Shown here: in pieces, positions 1 through 7,774 of the stretch
Position numbering within the stretch: the first letter of the stretch is position 1
How the letters are laid out: every line of letters begins with the position of its first letter
NCBI RefSeq assembly: GCF_008365375.1
Contig: NZ_QOKW01000043.1
Span: 1 to 33,628 of the forward strand
Direction: 5' to 3'
From: Roseomonas genomospecies 6
GTDB taxonomy: Bacteria; Pseudomonadota; Alphaproteobacteria; Azospirillales; Azospirillaceae
Length of the DNA: 33,628 nucleotides
The notes under the pieces: generated by a model
What the model saw: the letters and a program-made list of their open reading frames with translations, nothing else
What the model was told of the DNA's origin: nothing
Database searches by the model: none
Translations under genes and position numbers: made by a program

Positions 1-131
1 GCCGCGCTCGGCACGCCGCGGGCTTGGCGGAAGGCCCCCGTGCGGGCGGCGCTCTCCTCAAGGTCGATGACCGAGCGGACCAGCGTCTCAACCGTGCGCC
101 AGGGGGCATCGGCGGGATCAGTTGAAAACAT
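1..131 (-). CDS. Hypothetical protein, N-terminal part only (runs off the left edge)
   Basis: An open frame reads leftwards from an ATG at 131 to the window edge without a stop. It encodes about 43 residues beginning MFSTDPADAPWRTVETLVRS. GC-rich third positions are consistent with coding. No clear Shine-Dalgarno lies upstream, so the start is uncertain. The fragment is too short to assign a family; it is hydrophilic with one likely helix (TVETLVRSVIDLEESA) and no signal peptide. It points away from the gene at 374. Confidence 0.4.
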   Translation of the reverse strand, partial: MFSTDPADAPWRTVETLVRSVIDLEESAARTGAFRQARGVPSA

Positions 132-205
132 CCCCGGAAAACAGAGCCCGGCGCACTCCGTTACGCCGGACACATCTATCGCATCAGCCTCATGTTAGCG
201 CCTAT

Positions 206-225
206 GGGAGGGCTGGGGAGGGGGC
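206..225. repeat. Half unit of a GC-rich intergenic repeat
   Basis: This 20-bp G-rich stretch matches, with one base difference, the right arm of the inverted repeat between nrtA and nrtB (around 17175-17194). Here the opposite arm is missing. It lies in the 242-bp gap between the left-edge gene and the gene at 374, where I see no other feature. Confidence 0.4.
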
Positions 226-373
226 AAGACGTCGCCCGAACTATTCCACCGACACCGATGCAACCACCGCTCATCAGTCCTGCGTTCGCGGCGGTTTTGG
301 TTAGCTCTTCCTTAACCCGACAGGATCATGGTCCGCCCACCGCAAACAGAGCATGCACGCAGGGCGCCTGACC

Positions 374-583
374 ATGGGCCAGAAGATCATCAAGTTCTCC
401 GACAAGAACGGCTACCGCGACGTCGAACTCGACAGCCTGCCGCGCAACGTGCGCGCCGCCGTCACCGACATGGCGGCCAAGAATCCCGTCGCGGGCATCA
501 TCGTCGACCAGACGGGCATGCTGTACCGCATTCACCTGACCGAGCCGGCGAACGTTTATCTGGATGTGCTTTCGGTGGCCTGA
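374..583 (+). CDS. Small conserved-looking hypothetical protein (69 aa)
   Basis: The protein starts MGQKIIKFSDKNGYRDVELDSLP and is 69 residues long. The ATG at 374 is chosen because AGGGCG (361-366) sits 7 bases upstream; an in-frame ATG at 353 would add seven residues but has no ribosome site. The composition is globular, with alternating hydrophobic residues (AGIIVDQTGMLYRIHLTEPANVYLDVLSVA) that suggest a small beta-rich fold. There is no signal peptide or membrane segment. The family is not recognised. A perfect hairpin terminator follows 37 bases after the stop, which supports a real single-gene transcript. Confidence 0.65.
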   Translation: MGQKIIKFSDKNGYRDVELDSLPRNVRAAVTDMAAKNPVAGIIVDQTGMLYRIHLTEPANVYLDVLSVA

Positions 584-620
584 ACCGCGGCACTCTCCCG
601 GACCGGCCTGGCCGGACATA

Positions 621-645
621 CGGCGGCGCACCCGGTGCGCCGCCG
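621..645 (+). terminator. Intrinsic terminator of the 374-583 gene
   Basis: A perfect 10-bp stem (CGGCGGCGCA / TGCGCCGCCG) with a 5-base loop is followed by TTT on the plus strand. It lies between convergent genes; the run of T favours the plus-strand gene. Confidence 0.7.
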
Positions 646-660
646 TTTCCATTTCAGCGT
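645..660 (+). repeat. Iteron-like 16-mer (weak copy)
   Basis: GTTTCCATTTCAGCGT matches the origin iteron GTTTCAAATTCAGCGT at 14 of 16 positions. It lies directly behind the terminator, between convergent genes, about 24 kb from the origin. It is a weak match and could be chance. Confidence 0.35.
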
Positions 661-664
661 GCCT

Positions 665-889
665 TCATTCCGGCAGGACGCGGGCGGTGCGGTCCAGTGC
701 GGAGCGCGGAACCGTCGAACCGAAGCCGGACAGGATCGCGCGGGCATGGCCGGGCGCCAGACCGGTGATGCGGGCGAGGTCGCCGGCATCCAGCCCTTGC
801 TTCTCGGCGGCGTGGCGGATGCGGGTGATGGCGTCGCGTTTCTCGGTGCGTTCCAAGGCGCTGCTCCGGGTGCGGACGTGGTGGGTCAT
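665..889 (-). CDS. Small helix-turn-helix-like protein (74 aa)
   Basis: The ATG at 889 is preceded by a clear AGGAGG. The 74-residue product has a central segment DAGDLARITGLAPGHARAILSG that reads like a helix-turn-helix (helix, GL turn, recognition helix), followed by a short tail. It resembles the downstream half of the neighbouring 109-aa protein: both have (G)DLAxxTGL(A/D) then a helix with RA(I/V)L(S/G)G, then a LDR(T/A) segment. The two are probably paralogues in one transcript with a 50-bp gap. A small XRE-type regulator is the best guess; target and function are unknown. Confidence 0.6.
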   Translation of the reverse strand: MTHHVRTRSSALERTEKRDAITRIRHAAEKQGLDAGDLARITGLAPGHARAILSGFGSTVPRSALDRTARVLPE

Positions 890-939
890 GGAATCCTCCT
901 GTGCGAGCCGTCGGAGGGGAAAAGCGGTGCTGCGGCGCC

Positions 940-1269
940 TCAGTGTGGGCGGCCTTCCAGGCGGCGCAGCGCGCGGTCGAGCGTGGTTACGGGCAACATG
1001 AAGACAGTACCGCCCAAAACCGCCCGAACATCCTCGATGTCCAGGCCGGTGGTCGCGGCGACATCCTGTTCGCCGAGGCCGCGGTCTTCGGCGATCAGCG
1101 CGATCCAGCCCGCCAGCGTGCGGGCCTGGGCCATCCGGGCCGGGTCGGTCATCGGATGACGGCGCGCCGCCAAGCCGCGGCCACAGGATTCCGCAGGGTC
1201 CGTTGGGGTCAGCATGGGCTCCTCCCAAAGAGCATCGGCCAAATCTTCCGGCTTTCTTTTTCGGGCCAT
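940..1269 (-). CDS. Helix-turn-helix-like protein (109 aa), paralogue of its neighbour
   Basis: The ATG at 1269 has GGAGGAAG just upstream, so the longer frame to 1371 is not used. The N-terminal 40 residues are basic and polar (MARKRKPEDLADALWEEPML). Residues about 50-105 carry a helix-turn-helix-like core (GLGEQDVAATTGLDIEDVRAVLGG) similar to the 74-aa protein encoded 50 bp downstream. The two appear to form a bicistron. A DNA-binding or toxin-antitoxin-like role is possible, but no partner toxin fold is seen. Function is not recognised. Confidence 0.6.
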   Translation of the reverse strand: MARKRKPEDLADALWEEPMLTPTDPAESCGRGLAARRHPMTDPARMAQARTLAGWIALIAEDRGLGEQDVAATTGLDIEDVRAVLGGTVFMLPVTTLDRALRRLEGRPH

Positions 1270-1382
1270 GGTGCGCTTCCTCCGCCCAGCGCACAATCCA
1301 CCCAACGGCTTAATGCCCTTTGCCCGATGCAACCTGGCAAAAGGTTCTGCGACGAAACGTCCCGATCCCACCGCCCCGATTC

Positions 1383-1922
1383 TCAGGCCCCGACCCAGCG
1401 GCGCGTCGGCCCCGTGTCCACATGGACGAAGTTCCGCTTCGCGTAGCAGCCCGCCCCGCCGTCACCGATGGACAGGGCGCAGCGGTACAGATCCACGGCG
1501 CGCCGCCCTTGCAGGCGCAGGTCCACCGCCCGCCCTTCGAGGTGATAGCTGTCCCGCGCCGCGCCCTCCACCTTGCGGTTGGTTTCCCGGGACCGGAAGG
1601 CCGACAGCACCTCGAACGGGTGGCGGCTGTCCAACGTCTCCTGCATCTCCGACAGTCGGTTCAGAAGGGCGAGGTCGATGCGGCGGCAGGTGTCGGTGCG
1701 ATGGTCGCGCAGAACCCAATCGATGCGGGCCAACGCCTCCGCCACCGGACGTCCTTCCGCCCAATAGACACCGTCGAAGCTCTCCCCCGTCAGGCGGTTG
1801 TAAAGCCGCAGGGTTCGTTCCGGTGCCGGTTCCCACGCGGCGGCGGTGCGGCTGTTGCAGACGCCCACCGCCACGACGGCCCCAAGGCTCAGGATGCCCC
1901 GGCGCGTCAACCCCGCCGCCAT
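1383..1922 (-). CDS. DUF882/YcbK-type peptidase M15-like protein, Tat-exported
   Basis: This 179-aa protein begins with a twin-arginine signal (LTRRGILSLGAVVAVG, residues 5-20) and a cleavage-like AAA, so it should reach the periplasm folded. The catalytic fold is recognisable from SAFRSRETNR, SYHLEGRAVD (zinc ligands H127 and D134) and NFVHVDTG (H167), which are hallmarks of the YcbK/DUF882 branch of M15 metallopeptidases. The E. coli member (MepK) cleaves 3-3 peptidoglycan cross-links, so a cell-wall remodelling role is likely here by family. The ATG at 1922 is chosen because GGAAAG lies upstream and the Tat motif falls at the N-terminus; upstream in-frame starts would bury it. Confidence 0.85.
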   Translation of the reverse strand: MAAGLTRRGILSLGAVVAVGVCNSRTAAAWEPAPERTLRLYNRLTGESFDGVYWAEGRPVAEALARIDWVLRDHRTDTCRRIDLALLNRLSEMQETLDSRHPFEVLSAFRSRETNRKVEGAARDSYHLEGRAVDLRLQGRRAVDLYRCALSIGDGGAGCYAKRNFVHVDTGPTRRWVGA

Positions 1923-2466
1923 GGGCTGGTCTTTCCGGGATGTTTGGGAAGCGGTCTGAAGGGAGTGCGTCTGGAAGCGGCGGGAGGAAGCATTCAGCGA
2001 AGACAGAAAAGGCATGGAACCACCGGTGCGTTGCGTTACCGAAGCCAAACAGGGGAAACCGGAAAAAGTCGGCACGCCTGATTGACGTCGCCTGATTGAC
2101 GTCGGGGATGCGCATCGACGCGCCGGGCATGCCATCGGGGCGGGAAAGGGCCGAGTCCCCTGTCCGGCGGCGGCAAAACCGGCGAAACCGCCATCGGTTC
2201 CGCCAGGGCACGTAGCATACGGTAGTTTACGCAACTTCCGACCGGATGGGCCGCCACCGCCTTCGGCTCGGAAACTGCGGCCTTCGGGTAAACAGACCAC
2301 CCTAACGAACAGAGAAGCGGGCGGACTTCGGGAATAAGCATCGGCATAAAAGCACAGGGCCAATGGACATCAGATTTTTCCAATGAAAGAATGCCGCCAA
2401 AACATCGACCACCTCTTTTGAGAAAGATCACGCGATGTCTTTCTCTACTTCCGGGAGATGTCGAGA
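1923..2466. other. Gene-poor divergent intergenic region with a 2 x 14-bp tandem repeat
   Basis: This 544-bp region separates the divergent YcbK-type gene and the TolB/TPR gene. It contains an exact tandem duplication of CCTGATTGACGTCG at 2077-2090 and 2091-2104. The part from about 2340 to 2450 is more AT-rich and is the likely promoter area of the plus-strand gene. I see no convincing small gene or RNA in it. Confidence 0.5.
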
Positions 2467-4251
2467 ATGACCGAAGGAACGCCACCCGAGCAGGATCGGG
2501 TTTTGGATGATCGTGCCGTCCGGGCGCAGCTTGACCGGATTCTCACCAGCGATCATTTCGACGCATCGGACCGGAACCGCCGATTCTTGCGCTATGTGGT
2601 TGAGGAGTGCCTGGAGGGACGGTCGCAGCAGATCAAGGCCTATTGCATCGCCGTCAGCGTCTTCAACCGCGAGCCCAGCTTCGACCCTCAATCCGACCCC
2701 ATCGTGCGGTTGGAAGCCGGGCGGCTGCGGCGCAGCCTCGAACACTACTATCTGACCGCGGGGCGCAACGACCCGATCCGCATCGTCGTTCCCAAGGGCG
2801 GTTACGCCCCCCGTTTCGAGCGGGTGACGGACGACCCGGCGCCCGACCTTGCCGGCCAACCCGTTCCGGGACCGGAAGCGTCACGTCCGACCGCCATCCC
2901 GATGCGCGCCGCCGGGTTGGCCGCCGCGGTGCTGATCGCGGTCGGGTTGGCGGGCCTGCTGATCGGGCGGAATCTTGCCACCTTCGAAGACGCGGAAGAG
3001 GCGTTGGCGCTCGGTCCCCATCCGGTCGCGACGCCGGGCGGACCGGTGGCGGCCTCGCCCACAGCACTCAACACGTCGATGTCCATCGTCGTCGGCCCCT
3101 TCCGCACCACCGGGCAGTCGGCGCAGGACGGTGCCCTGGCCGCCATGCTGGCCGACGAGATCGCCGGGGGCCTTGCCAACCGGACCGACCTTCCGGTGCG
3201 GCTCGACCCGCCGCCGGCAGCCCCCCTTCCCCATCACGGACTGCGTCTGGCCGGCAGCCTCCAGGCGCGCGACGCGGCGGTGCGCGTCGTCGTGCATCTG
3301 ACCGACCTCGCCACGGGCACGGTCCTCTGGTCCACCACCCTGGATCGCCCGGTGGGGCCGGAAGGCATGCCCACGGCCCGTGGGCTGGCCGACGCCATCA
3401 TCGAGCCGGTTGCCGCTCCGCAAGGCCCCTTGCTGCCCGCTGCCGCCGCGCGCCTGCGCGTCAAGCCCACGGCCGGCCTGTCGCCGCGCGAGTGCGCCTT
3501 CCTCGCCGCCGGACGGCATGACATTCCGCCGGCCGAGCGCGCCGGTCTGAGCGGGTGTCTGATGTCCGGAGCCAGCGCGCCGACAGCCAGCGCGGGGGAT
3601 GCCGCGCGCCTGTGGTCGGCGCTGTCCTTGCTTCAGTCCGATGCCTATCGTGTGGAACGAAACGACGCCGCGTTGAACGATGCCCTGGCGGCTGCCCTGC
3701 GCGCCACGGAGCTGGACCCGGCGGCCCTCCGCCCGTTGACGGCTCTGTACACCGCCTATTGCCTGCGCGGGCAGTACGCCCCCTGCTTCGCCGCCGGCCA
3801 GCGGGCCTTGCAGGCGTCGCCCGGCGATGCCCGCGTGCTGGGTGAACTCGGCCTTTGGCATGTCGAGGCCGGCCAGTCGGCGAAGGGGCTGGCCCTCCTG
3901 GAACAAGCCATGGAGCGCGACCCGTCGCAGCGGGAACGGTTGCTGCCGGTCTACGGCTTCGCGCTTCAGCGGCATGGCCACCCGGACGGCACGAAGCTGG
4001 AGTTCGAAGTGACGGCCGCCGCTCCGGCCCAGGCCGCCCTTGCCGTCGCCTTCGTGCAGATGGGCCGCATGGACGACGCCAAAGCCGCCGCCACGCGCGC
4101 GCTGGCGGCGGACCCCGATTTCGCCCGCCGCGCCGCGCGGGAGCAGCGCATCCAACCCCTGCCCCCGGCGCTGGACGCGGCCATCCGCAACAGCTATGCC
4201 ATGGTCGGCTTGGCCGCGCCCGAGAGCGAGAGCGAGAGCGTCACGCGTTAA
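2467..4251 (+). CDS. Membrane protein with winged-helix-like N-terminus, TolB-like domain and TPR repeats
   Basis: The protein is 594 aa. Residues about 12-115 form the conserved domain often found at the N-terminus of TolB/TPR and cyclase-type proteins in alphaproteobacteria (VRAQLDRILTSDHFDASDRNR, then SFDPQSDPIVRLEAGRLRRSL and PKGGYAPRF); it looks like a DNA-binding winged helix. A single membrane helix follows (about 148-168, AAGLAAAVLIAVGLAGLLIG). The TolB-like part is about 200-310, and alpha-helical TPR-like repeats run from about 390 to 570. No cyclase catalytic domain is present. The ATG at 2467 is preferred over 2458 because CGGGAG ends 9 bases before it. A CadC-like membrane-bound regulator is plausible but unproven. 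Confidence 0.75.
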   Translation: MTEGTPPEQDRVLDDRAVRAQLDRILTSDHFDASDRNRRFLRYVVEECLEGRSQQIKAYCIAVSVFNREPSFDPQSDPIVRLEAGRLRRSLEHYYLTAGRNDPIRIVVPKGGYAPRFERVTDDPAPDLAGQPVPGPEASRPTAIPMRAAGLAAAVLIAVGLAGLLIGRNLATFEDAEEALALGPHPVATPGGPVAASPTALNTSMSIVVGPFRTTGQSAQDGALAAMLADEIAGGLANRTDLPVRLDPPPAAPLPHHGLRLAGSLQARDAAVRVVVHLTDLATGTVLWSTTLDRPVGPEGMPTARGLADAIIEPVAAPQGPLLPAAAARLRVKPTAGLSPRECAFLAAGRHDIPPAERAGLSGCLMSGASAPTASAGDAARLWSALSLLQSDAYRVERNDAALNDALAAALRATELDPAALRPLTALYTAYCLRGQYAPCFAAGQRALQASPGDARVLGELGLWHVEAGQSAKGLALLEQAMERDPSQRERLLPVYGFALQRHGHPDGTKLEFEVTAAAPAQAALAVAFVQMGRMDDAKAAATRALAADPDFARRAAREQRIQPLPPALDAAIRNSYAMVGLAAPESESESVTR

Positions 4252-4270
4252 ATCACTTCCCCTGCAGCTC

Positions 4271-4288
4271 TCATACGACGTCGTATGA
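4271..4288. promoter_or_regulatory. Perfect 18-bp palindrome, candidate parS or operator
   Basis: TCATACGACGTCGTATGA is a perfect palindrome with no loop, so it is a protein-binding site rather than a terminator. It sits in the short gap between convergent genes, where a promoter operator is unlikely. A 16-of-18 copy lies at 24902-24919, upstream of parA. See findings for the parS hypothesis. Confidence 0.55.
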
Positions 4289-4314
4289 TGAGATTTCCGA
4301 CGTCGCTCCGGCGG

Positions 4315-4575
4315 TCAGCCGGTGCCGGGCTGGACGGAACCCTCGTCATCCTCCGCCCGGCGGCGAAGTTCGTCGGATGTGGTTCCGGCGGGCACGGCGT
4401 CCTGGAGCGTCCCGTCACCGGGTGTCTTGGACTTGTCTTCCAGCGGGGAGTCCGCACCTGGACCTTCGATGTTCTGGAAGCCCATCTTCTCCTCGTCGAT
4501 CGACGGATCGGCGCGGGTATTCCTGATGTCGAGCGGTTCGTCACGCTGGTCGCCGTGACGCTTGTCGGGGCTCAT
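4315..4575 (-). CDS. Small hydrophilic hypothetical protein (86 aa)
   Basis: The ATG at 4575 has an AGGAGG at good distance. The 86-aa product is highly charged and rich in D, E, G, P, K and R (MSPDKRHGDQRDEPLDIRNT at the start). It has no hydrophobic core, signal peptide or membrane segment, so it is probably intrinsically disordered. The family is not recognised. It is transcribed divergently from ygiQ and convergently with the TolB/TPR gene. Confidence 0.6.
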   Translation of the reverse strand: MSPDKRHGDQRDEPLDIRNTRADPSIDEEKMGFQNIEGPGADSPLEDKSKTPGDGTLQDAVPAGTTSDELRRRAEDDEGSVQPGTG

Positions 4576-4910
4576 ACCGAACCTCCTGTTCCTGTGTGAA
4601 CTCTGCGGTCTTCGCCTCTCCCAACACAATCCCGGAGCGGCTGTTCCACAAAGCCCACCACCAAGCCCCTTGTCATGCCCCTTGCCATGCCCCCCTTGTC
4701 ATGCTTGGCCCGGCTGCACACATCACGGCGTCGGAAGCGCGCATAAAGTTGACCCGGATGGTCAGGCTATCCTTGACCGCGCCGCGTCACTTCCGTAGGG
4801 ACTCGGCCCGGTGGACCGTACCGGACAAAGCCGGTATGACCCCACACCCGATCATTCAGCACCCTGCCCCGGCGCACCCTTGCGCTCCGGCGGCCCGAAC
4901 GGAGAGCGTC
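4576..4910. other. Divergent intergenic region with three 12-bp repeats
   Basis: This 335-bp gap holds promoters for the 86-aa gene and ygiQ. It contains three copies of CCCCTTGYCATG at 4666-4677, 4678-4689 and 4692-4703. An in-frame ATG for ygiQ exists at 4836 but has no good ribosome site. Nothing else is recognised. Confidence 0.4.
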
Positions 4911-6992
4911 ATGCTCAACGCCCCCACGCCCACCGTCGACGTTCCGGCGGCCCGGGACATCTTCTCCTTCCCCCGGCACCGGAGGGAGGTGCCGCGGCCC
5001 GCCCCGTTCCTGCCGATGACGCGGGCGGAGATGGACCGGCTGGGCTGGGATAGCTGCGACATCGTGGTGGTGACGGGCGACGCCTATGTGGACCATCCCA
5101 GCTTCGGCATGGCGATCATCGGGCGGCTTCTGGAGGCGCAGGGCTTCCGCGTCGGCATCATCGCCCAACCGGACTGGAGCAGCGCGGAGCCGTTCAAGGC
5201 TCTGGGCAAGCCGAACCTGTTCTTCGGAGTGACCGGCGGCAACATGGATTCGATGGTGAACCACTACACCTCGGATCGCCGCCTGCGTCACAACGACAGC
5301 TACACGCCGAACGACGAGGGCGGGAAGCGGCCCGACCGCGCGGTGATCGTCTACAGCCAGCGCTGCCGCGAAGCCTACAAGGACGTGCCCATCGTGCTGG
5401 GCGGCATCGAGGCGTCCCTGCGCCGCATCGCCCAATACGACCATTGGAGCGAGAAGGTCCGCCGCTCCGTCCTGGTGGACTCCAAGGCGGACATCCTGTG
5501 CTACGGCAACGCGGAGCGGGCGATCATCGACGTCGCCCACCGCATCGCCGCCGGGGAGAAGGCGCGCGAGATCGACGACATCCGCGGCACCTCCATCGTC
5601 CGCAGCCGCGTGCCGGACGGCTGGACCGTCATCGACAGCAGCAGCATCGACGAGCTGACCCCCGCCGCCCCGCGCGCCGCCGGGGCCGACCGCACGGTGG
5701 TCCGCCTGCCCTCCTTCGAGCAGGTCAGCGCCGACAAGGTGTTGTACGCCCACGCCTCGCGCGTGCTGCACCAGGAGAGCAACCCCGGCAACGCCCGCGC
5801 GCTGGTGCAGCGGCATGGCGACCGCGAGGTCTGGCTGACCACCCCGCCAATCCCGCTGACCACGGAAGAGATGGATGGGGTCTACGGCCTGCCCTACGCC
5901 CGCGCCCCGCACCCGGCCTACGGCGACGCGCGCATCCCGGCCTGGGAGATGATCCGCTTCTCGGTGAACATCATGCGCGGCTGCTTCGGCGGCTGCTCCT
6001 TCTGCTCCATCACCGAGCATGAGGGGCGCATCATCCAGAGCCGGTCGGAGGGGTCGATCCTCAAGGAGATCGAGGAGATCCGCGACAAGGTGAAGGGATT
6101 CACCGGGGTCATTTCCGACATGGGCGGGCCGACCGCGAACATGTACCGCATGGCCTGCAAGGACCCGGAGATCGAGAAGGTCTGCCGCCGCCCGTCCTGC
6201 GTCTTCCCGGACATCTGCAAGAACCTGAACACCGACCACAGCGACCTGATCCAGCTCTACCGCAAGGCCCGCGCCATCCCCGGCGTGAAGAAGATCAACA
6301 TCGCCTCGGGCCTGCGCTACGACCTCGCCGTCCGCAGCCCGGAGTACGTGAAGGAGCTGGTGACCCACCATGTCGGCGGCTACCTGAAGATCGCGCCGGA
6401 GCACACCGAACCCGGCCCGCTGTCCAAGATGATGAAGCCGGGCATCGGCACCTACGACCGCTTCAAGGAGATGTTCGAGAAGGCGGCCAAGGCGGCGGGG
6501 AAGAAGCTGTACCTGATCCCCTACTTCATCGCCGCCCACCCCGGCACCACGGACGAGGACATGATGAACCTCGCCTTGTGGCTGAAGCGGAACGGGTTCA
6601 AGGCCGATCAGGTGCAGACCTACCTGCCCTCCCCCATGGCGCTCGCCACGGCGATGTATCACAGCGACCGCAACCCGCTGCGCCCGATCCGCCGCGAGGG
6701 ATCGGAGACGGTGTTCTCCGCCAAGGGCTTGAAGCAGCGCCGCCTGCACAAGGCCTTCCTGCGCTACCACGACCCGGAGAACTGGCCGGTGCTGCGCGAC
6801 GCGCTGAAGGCCATGGGCCGCAGCGACCTGATCGGGCCGGGCGAGCACCAGCTCGTTCCGGCCTGGCAGACGGCGGGGGGCGTGGGCAAGGCGGAGAAGC
6901 CGAAGCCGGGCAAGACCTTCTACACCCAGCAGGCAGGCAAGGGCCGGCGCACGCCGGTCAAGGGGGGGAAGCCGAGCGGAAGGGCAAGGTAG
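4911..6992 (+). CDS. ygiQ: YgiQ family radical SAM protein (UPF0313)
   Basis: The protein is 693 aa, in the normal range for YgiQ. The radical SAM cluster motif is CFGGCSFC (C358, C362, C365), preceded by the typical N-terminal domain (RAEMDRLGWDSCDIVVVTGDAYVDHPSFG, in two stretches) and followed by IKIAPEHTEP-like and YFIAAHPGTT segments. The C-terminus is basic and low in complexity (KPGKTFYTQQAGKGRRTPVKGGKPSG region). Family members bind a 4Fe-4S cluster and SAM; the substrate is not established. The ATG at 4911 is preceded by GGAGAG 4 bases upstream. It is a single gene with no clear operon partner. Confidence 0.93.
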   Translation: MLNAPTPTVDVPAARDIFSFPRHRREVPRPAPFLPMTRAEMDRLGWDSCDIVVVTGDAYVDHPSFGMAIIGRLLEAQGFRVGIIAQPDWSSAEPFKALGKPNLFFGVTGGNMDSMVNHYTSDRRLRHNDSYTPNDEGGKRPDRAVIVYSQRCREAYKDVPIVLGGIEASLRRIAQYDHWSEKVRRSVLVDSKADILCYGNAERAIIDVAHRIAAGEKAREIDDIRGTSIVRSRVPDGWTVIDSSSIDELTPAAPRAAGADRTVVRLPSFEQVSADKVLYAHASRVLHQESNPGNARALVQRHGDREVWLTTPPIPLTTEEMDGVYGLPYARAPHPAYGDARIPAWEMIRFSVNIMRGCFGGCSFCSITEHEGRIIQSRSEGSILKEIEEIRDKVKGFTGVISDMGGPTANMYRMACKDPEIEKVCRRPSCVFPDICKNLNTDHSDLIQLYRKARAIPGVKKINIASGLRYDLAVRSPEYVKELVTHHVGGYLKIAPEHTEPGPLSKMMKPGIGTYDRFKEMFEKAAKAAGKKLYLIPYFIAAHPGTTDEDMMNLALWLKRNGFKADQVQTYLPSPMALATAMYHSDRNPLRPIRREGSETVFSAKGLKQRRLHKAFLRYHDPENWPVLRDALKAMGRSDLIGPGEHQLVPAWQTAGGVGKAEKPKPGKTFYTQQAGKGRRTPVKGGKPSGRAR

Positions 6993-7033
6993 CCTTTCAC
7001 CCCCTCTCCCGGGGCGGAAGAGGAAATCGAGGC

Positions 7034-7660
7034 TCAGCAGTCGTTGAGCGCCTTGATGCGTTCGATCAGCGCCAGCCCGTCGCGTTCGGCCAGCGCGACC
7101 TCGGCGGCGCCGTCGCAGACGCGGCCATTCACATGGACATAATGGTAGCGCACGCGCACGGCGTCCCTGCCGATGGGCTCCGCAGCCAGCAGGCGGACGG
7201 GTTCACGCATGTTGCCGTAGAAGCGGTTCATGGACGCGATGTCGTAGGCCCCGCTGCCCCGCTTTTCGGGAATGATGTAGGTGTTGGCCCGCGCGGCGTC
7301 CGCCTGCCCCAGGGCATCATAGAAAGCGCGCACCGCCGCGACCCCGTCGGTCGGTTGGGGGCGCGGCGTGGGCGGATGGATTTGGGCCGGGTCAGCGCTC
7401 GCGGCGGGCTGCGGGATGGACGCAGGGTTGGCTGCGGGCTGACCCGGCCGGACCACCGTGGCCGCCGGGGACGGCTGCGGCGGAACGGGGGCAGGCGGGG
7501 CAGGGGGCTGTTCCACCGCCGGAGAAGGAGCCGGAGAGGGAATAGGCTTCGGCACGAGCCGCAGGGGACCTTCGGTCGCCGTCTGGGCGGTGGCTGCACC
7601 GGCCAGCAGACATGCCCCTGTCGCCGCCGCGAGTCTCAGGCGCCTCACACGGTCCGCCAT
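7034..7660 (-). CDS. Secreted proline-rich protein with a small globular C-terminal domain
   Basis: This 208-aa protein has a signal peptide (MADRVRRLRLAAATGACLLAGAATAQ). A linker of about 80 residues rich in P, A and Q follows (residues about 30-110). A globular C-terminal part of about 100 residues (VAAVRAFYDALGQADAARANTYI and so on) looks like an NTF2/SnoaL-type alpha+beta fold. It should be periplasmic or lipid-free extracellular; no lipobox is placed for cleavage. The ATG at 7660 has AGGAGAGG upstream. It diverges from the NlpC/P60 gene, sharing a 114-bp promoter region that includes a GGACCGGTCC palindrome at 7723-7732. The function is not known. Confidence 0.75.
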   Translation of the reverse strand: MADRVRRLRLAAATGACLLAGAATAQTATEGPLRLVPKPIPSPAPSPAVEQPPAPPAPVPPQPSPAATVVRPGQPAANPASIPQPAASADPAQIHPPTPRPQPTDGVAAVRAFYDALGQADAARANTYIIPEKRGSGAYDIASMNRFYGNMREPVRLLAAEPIGRDAVRVRYHYVHVNGRVCDGAAEVALAERDGLALIERIKALNDC

Positions 7661-7774
7661 CGTCCTCTCCTGTCGAAAAGCGTCATATCCATAGCAAATC
7701 CCCATCTCCCGGAGGATTGTCCGGACCGGTCCTCTGGCTTGCATTCCGGCGGGGCGGGCTCTAGCGTGACCGGC

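Noticed and set aside
4836..4910. Upstream ATG start for ygiQ
   Set aside because: No ribosome site, and the extra residues look non-coding; ATG 4911 has GGAGAG at proper spacing.
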